15,151 nt of DNA from JBDKGH01 sp039798265. Lineage in GTDB: Bacteria; Bacteroidota; Bacteroidia; Flavobacteriales_D; Sanyastnellaceae. The position numbers and the translations under genes were made by a program. The DNA lies in the NCBI GenBank assembly GCA_039798265.1, contig JBDKGH010000014.1:1-15151 (forward strand), read 5' to 3'. Under the pieces are notes generated by a model. It worked only from the letters and a program-made list of their open reading frames with translations. It was not told where the DNA came from and searched no databases. Shown in pieces: positions 12,229-15,151 of this stretch. Each line of letters opens with the position of its first letter. Position 1 is the first letter of the stretch.

Positions 12229-15151
12229 ATGAATTCCATTCGTACTTATTTCGCCGGTGCGCTTGTAGCATTGGCTGTTTTTTTTGCTGCTGAAACTTCC
12301 GCACAAAACATCTTCAATGGTGAAGGTGTCAACTTTGTGGGACAGATCAACGGTTACGCACAACCCACGAACCTTTCTGCGAATTACCGCGTGTTGACCT
12401 ATCGTCGACTCTCTGTAACGACGGGAACGCCTACTGATGGCCGCGGACAGTGGACCACCACAGTGAACGTTCAATCATCGGGAGGAGACGTTACTCCGCT
12501 TAACATGACAGGCGGTGGTAGCTCGGGATTCTTATTTACCAGCGGCCCTAGCGGGAACCAATATGCCAATAAATGGGCTTTTGGTGGTGTAGGTCAAGCT
12601 GCCCTGAATGCCATAAACGGTGCTACCTATCAAGGGTCGAGCGACATGGGTATCAACATGAGCACTACGGGTTATTACACCTTCAATATGCAGGACAACG
12701 GTTATGCATCGAATAGCTACTTTGTAGGCTATACGGCTGCAGCTCCTGTAACGGTAACACATACGACAGCATCGCAACAGACACTTTTGTTTAACGGTTT
12801 GAGAGTGGGCATTACTACCAGCGCTACTCCTTCTACGGGAGAAAACGTGTACGTTCGTTACCGCACCACTACCAATGATTTTTCGGCATCCACAACAGTG
12901 GTGCAGGCCACTGGTAGCGGCACAGCGTGGAATGCGCTCATTCCGATGCAAGCACCGAGCACTGCAGTGTTTTATTATGTTTTCACTTCTACTCGCACAC
13001 TTGCTCAATTGCAAGCCGATTCAGAATTTAATCGCTCTATGGCTGCCATTCGTTATGTAGATAACGCCGGTAGCAACTATAGCTTTACTTTCCCTGCTAA
13101 CCCAATTATAGTGAGCAGTTCAGGTGGTACCGTGTCGGCAAGTTATCCTTCGTTGACTTTGGCTGGTGGTGCTTTTGCGGCCATCAATGCGGGTACTCAT
13201 ACGGGCACCATCAGCATTGGTATCAACGCCAGTGTGAGCACGGAAACAGGCGCCATAGCGCTTAACGCAAGCGGAACGGGCTCTGCGAGTTACACCAGTA
13301 TTTTGATCACGCCCAATTTTACCTCCACTATTAGTGGAGCAGGAACCACTACGCTCATTGCCTTAACGGGTGCGGATAACGTTACCATTGATGGACGTAT
13401 TGGTCAAACAGGAACTACGAAGTCGTTGACCATTTCCAATACAAGTACAGCTGCTACCCAAGGTACCATTACCTTGCAAACGGATGCTACTTCAAACATC
13501 ATTCGTTATTGTAACATACTGGGTGTGGCTACTGCTACTACTGCCGGTGTGATTTATTTGGGGACAGGTACTACCACCGGTAACGATAATAATACCATTG
13601 ATAACTGCGACATTCGCGATGGCGCGACTACACCAGCCAACGGGATTATTTCAGTGGGGACTACCACTACAACTGCTCTCAACAACAGTGGTTTGACGGT
13701 GTCCAATTGTAATATTTTTAACTTCTATGGAACAGCAGCAGCCGCGGGTATTTGGGCTAACGTAGGTTCTACTGACTGGACCATTACGGGAAATAGTTTC
13801 TACCAAACCGTGGCGCGTGTTGGTGTGGGTAACTCGTATAGAAATATTTACCTGAATACAGGTTCAAACCACTTGGTTTCTGGAAACTTTATCGGTGGAT
13901 CTGCGCCTTTGTGCGGTGGAACCGCTCTTACCATCAACGGAACAGCAGCGGCCTATCGTTTTGTGGGCATATTTTTAGGACAAAGCACTACTACAGCCTC
14001 GTCTGTTCAAGGGAATACGATCGCCAATATTAGTTGGTTGAGTACCTCTGGAGCCACAACGGCGCCTGGTGTATTTGCGGGTATTTACTCTACGGGTAAC
14101 AACGCGAATATTGGAACGGTGACGGGTAACGTGATAGGAAGTGGCACGGGTACTGGAAACATTACAGTTCAAGCCAATACAACCGGTGCGGTTACCTACG
14201 GAATTGTAGTAACGGGAACCACCGTTGCCATCAGTAACAATACCATCGGGAGCATGACGCTTACAGGTGCTACAACAAGCATTTCTCACTCGTTTCAGGG
14301 AATATCGAGCCAAGGAACCACTACGCTCACCATCACAAACAACCAAATTGGTAGCACGTCTACGGCCAATAGCATCAATGCATCAACGGCTTCAACTGGT
14401 ACTACTTCGCAGTCAGTTCAAGGTATAGAGGTGTTAACATCTAATACTTCATTTACCATTACAGGTAATACCATAGCTAACATGAACAATGCCTATGCGG
14501 GTACTGCTGTTACATCAGCCCTACAAACGCGCGGTATTTATGTGGCTTTTGGTGCGGGTAGCATATCGAACAACACCATTTTCAATATTGTTTCGGCTTC
14601 CGCTAACTTGAGCACCACTACGGGCGCTCCGATGTCTGGTATTACCATGAGTTCTACCGCTGCAGGTATGACCATTAATCAGAACACCATTCATTCTCTC
14701 AGCTTAACTGCTGCTTCGGCATCGGTTACCGTGTATGGTTTGTACTACGCGGGACCCACTACGGGTACCAACGTTGTTGGTCGTAACTTCATTCATTCGT
14801 TGAATTTGTCTTCCACCTCAACAGGTGCACAAGCCATTGGTATGTATGTGAATGGTGGTACTACCACGTTCCAAAACAACATGATTCGTTTGGGTCTCTT
14901 TTCAAGTGGTAACTCCATTACAAACCCGAATGATATTCAAGGTATCCAAGATGCTTCTGGAACAAACAACTACTATTTTAATAGCATTTACATTGGTGGC
15001 ACAGGTGTAACAACTGGATCTATGAACACCATTGCTTTCAATAGCTTGAGCACTAGCACGCGTGTTTTCCAGAACAACATCTTCATGAATGCTCGTTCGA
15101 ATAGCACGAGCACAGGGGTGCACATTGCCGCTAAGTATGCAGGTACTGTTG
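12229..15151 (+). CDS. Secreted parallel beta-helix surface protein, 3' end beyond the window
   Basis: An uninterrupted frame of 974 codons that runs off the right edge; I checked it line by line and found no stop. The start ATG 12229 gives a clear signal peptide (MNSIRTYFAGALVALAVFFA, cleavage near A25|Q26, ETSAQN). Residues about 27-300 form an N-terminal beta-rich region (NIFNGEGVNFVGQING, later VYVRYRTTTNDFSAS and AVFYYVFTST). From about 305 (SYPSLTLAGGAFAAINAGTH) the pattern common in Bacteroidota surface proteins begins: INAGTHTGTISIGI, LNASGTGSASYTSILI, LTGADNVTIDGRIG, TGNDNNTIDNCDIRDG. After that come repeated ITGNxI/ISNNTI/INQNTIHS turns typical of right-handed parallel beta-helices. 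Composition is Thr, Ser, Gly, Ala and Asn, with few charges. A T9SS tail is expected beyond the edge but not seen. Probable adhesin or surface-coat protein; an enzyme on polysaccharide is possible but no active site is evident. It may have its own promoter. Confidence 0.9.
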   Translation, partial: MNSIRTYFAGALVALAVFFAAETSAQNIFNGEGVNFVGQINGYAQPTNLSANYRVLTYRRLSVTTGTPTDGRGQWTTTVNVQSSGGDVTPLNMTGGGSSGFLFTSGPSGNQYANKWAFGGVGQAALNAINGATYQGSSDMGINMSTTGYYTFNMQDNGYASNSYFVGYTAAAPVTVTHTTASQQTLLFNGLRVGITTSATPSTGENVYVRYRTTTNDFSASTTVVQATGSGTAWNALIPMQAPSTAVFYYVFTSTRTLAQLQADSEFNRSMAAIRYVDNAGSNYSFTFPANPIIVSSSGGTVSASYPSLTLAGGAFAAINAGTHTGTISIGINASVSTETGAIALNASGTGSASYTSILITPNFTSTISGAGTTTLIALTGADNVTIDGRIGQTGTTKSLTISNTSTAATQGTITLQTDATSNIIRYCNILGVATATTAGVIYLGTGTTTGNDNNTIDNCDIRDGATTPANGIISVGTTTTTALNNSGLTVSNCNIFNFYGTAAAAGIWANVGSTDWTITGNSFYQTVARVGVGNSYRNIYLNTGSNHLVSGNFIGGSAPLCGGTALTINGTAAAYRFVGIFLGQSTTTASSVQGNTIANISWLSTSGATTAPGVFAGIYSTGNNANIGTVTGNVIGSGTGTGNITVQANTTGAVTYGIVVTGTTVAISNNTIGSMTLTGATTSISHSFQGISSQGTTTLTITNNQIGSTSTANSINASTASTGTTSQSVQGIEVLTSNTSFTITGNTIANMNNAYAGTAVTSALQTRGIYVAFGAGSISNNTIFNIVSASANLSTTTGAPMSGITMSSTAAGMTINQNTIHSLSLTAASASVTVYGLYYAGPTTGTNVVGRNFIHSLNLSSTSTGAQAIGMYVNGGTTTFQNNMIRLGLFSSGNSITNPNDIQGIQDASGTNNYYFNSIYIGGTGVTTGSMNTIAFNSLSTSTRVFQNNIFMNARSNSTSTGVHIAAKYAGTV

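Noticed and set aside
12109..13014. Two - strand open frames (12109-12474 and 12532-13014) and a further one at 13975-14346
   Set aside because: They are opposite the continuous secreted beta-helix frame on the + strand. Their Cys/Arg/Ser-rich translations resemble reversed Thr/Ser codon runs and show no domain.

Overview
The window comes from a member of the Bacteroidota, most likely a Flavobacteriales-type organism. The evidence is a T9SS type A sorting tail (FEVFPNP...GLYTIQL...KFIK), Cys-containing GCTxxxAxNYxxxAxxDDGSC repeats, SBBP-type beta-propeller repeats, a DUF2490-type outer-membrane protein, many signal peptides cleaved just before Gln, and TTTG/TAnnTTTG promoter-like elements in place of E. 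coli-type sigma70 boxes. All genes are on the + strand.

Layout. (1) 1-417 is the 3' end of phosphoglycerate kinase, closed by a strong intrinsic terminator at about 430-460. (2) 624-10934 holds eight genes with gaps of at most 10 nt or with overlaps, so it looks like one transcription unit. In order they are: a secreted lamin-tail-domain protein carrying twelve GCT...DDGSC repeats and a dockerin-like tail; a large T9SS-secreted double beta-propeller; a BioD/DUF1611-like P-loop NTPase; an ABC-exporter-like protein whose nucleotide-binding domain has lost its catalytic motifs; a small Ig-like lipoprotein; a secreted YD/RHS-like repeat protein; a DUF2490-like outer-membrane beta-barrel; and a lipoprotein version of isoaspartyl peptidase/L-asparaginase. 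(3) 10971-11204 encodes a small, very basic secreted protein. It is followed by a DUF1003 membrane protein at 11211-11930 whose start codon lies in a hairpin. (4) 11931-12228 is non-coding with promoter-like elements. (5) From 12229 to the right edge runs one uninterrupted frame of more than 974 codons, encoding a secreted Thr/Ser/Gly/Asn-rich parallel beta-helix surface protein. It continues beyond the window.

How the genes may work together (inference). The products of 624-10934 are almost all directed to the envelope: secreted, outer-membrane, lipid-anchored or inner-membrane. The only clearly cytosolic enzyme is the P-loop NTPase, and it sits directly before the motif-less ABC-like protein. 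The most unusual part of the window is therefore 5709-9899, an intact ATPase next to a pseudo-ABC transporter with a lipoprotein, a periplasmic or secreted repeat protein and an outer-membrane barrel. It could be an envelope assembly, export or sensing module. No function can be assigned from sequence alone.

No tRNA, rRNA, CRISPR array, insertion sequence or attachment site was recognised.
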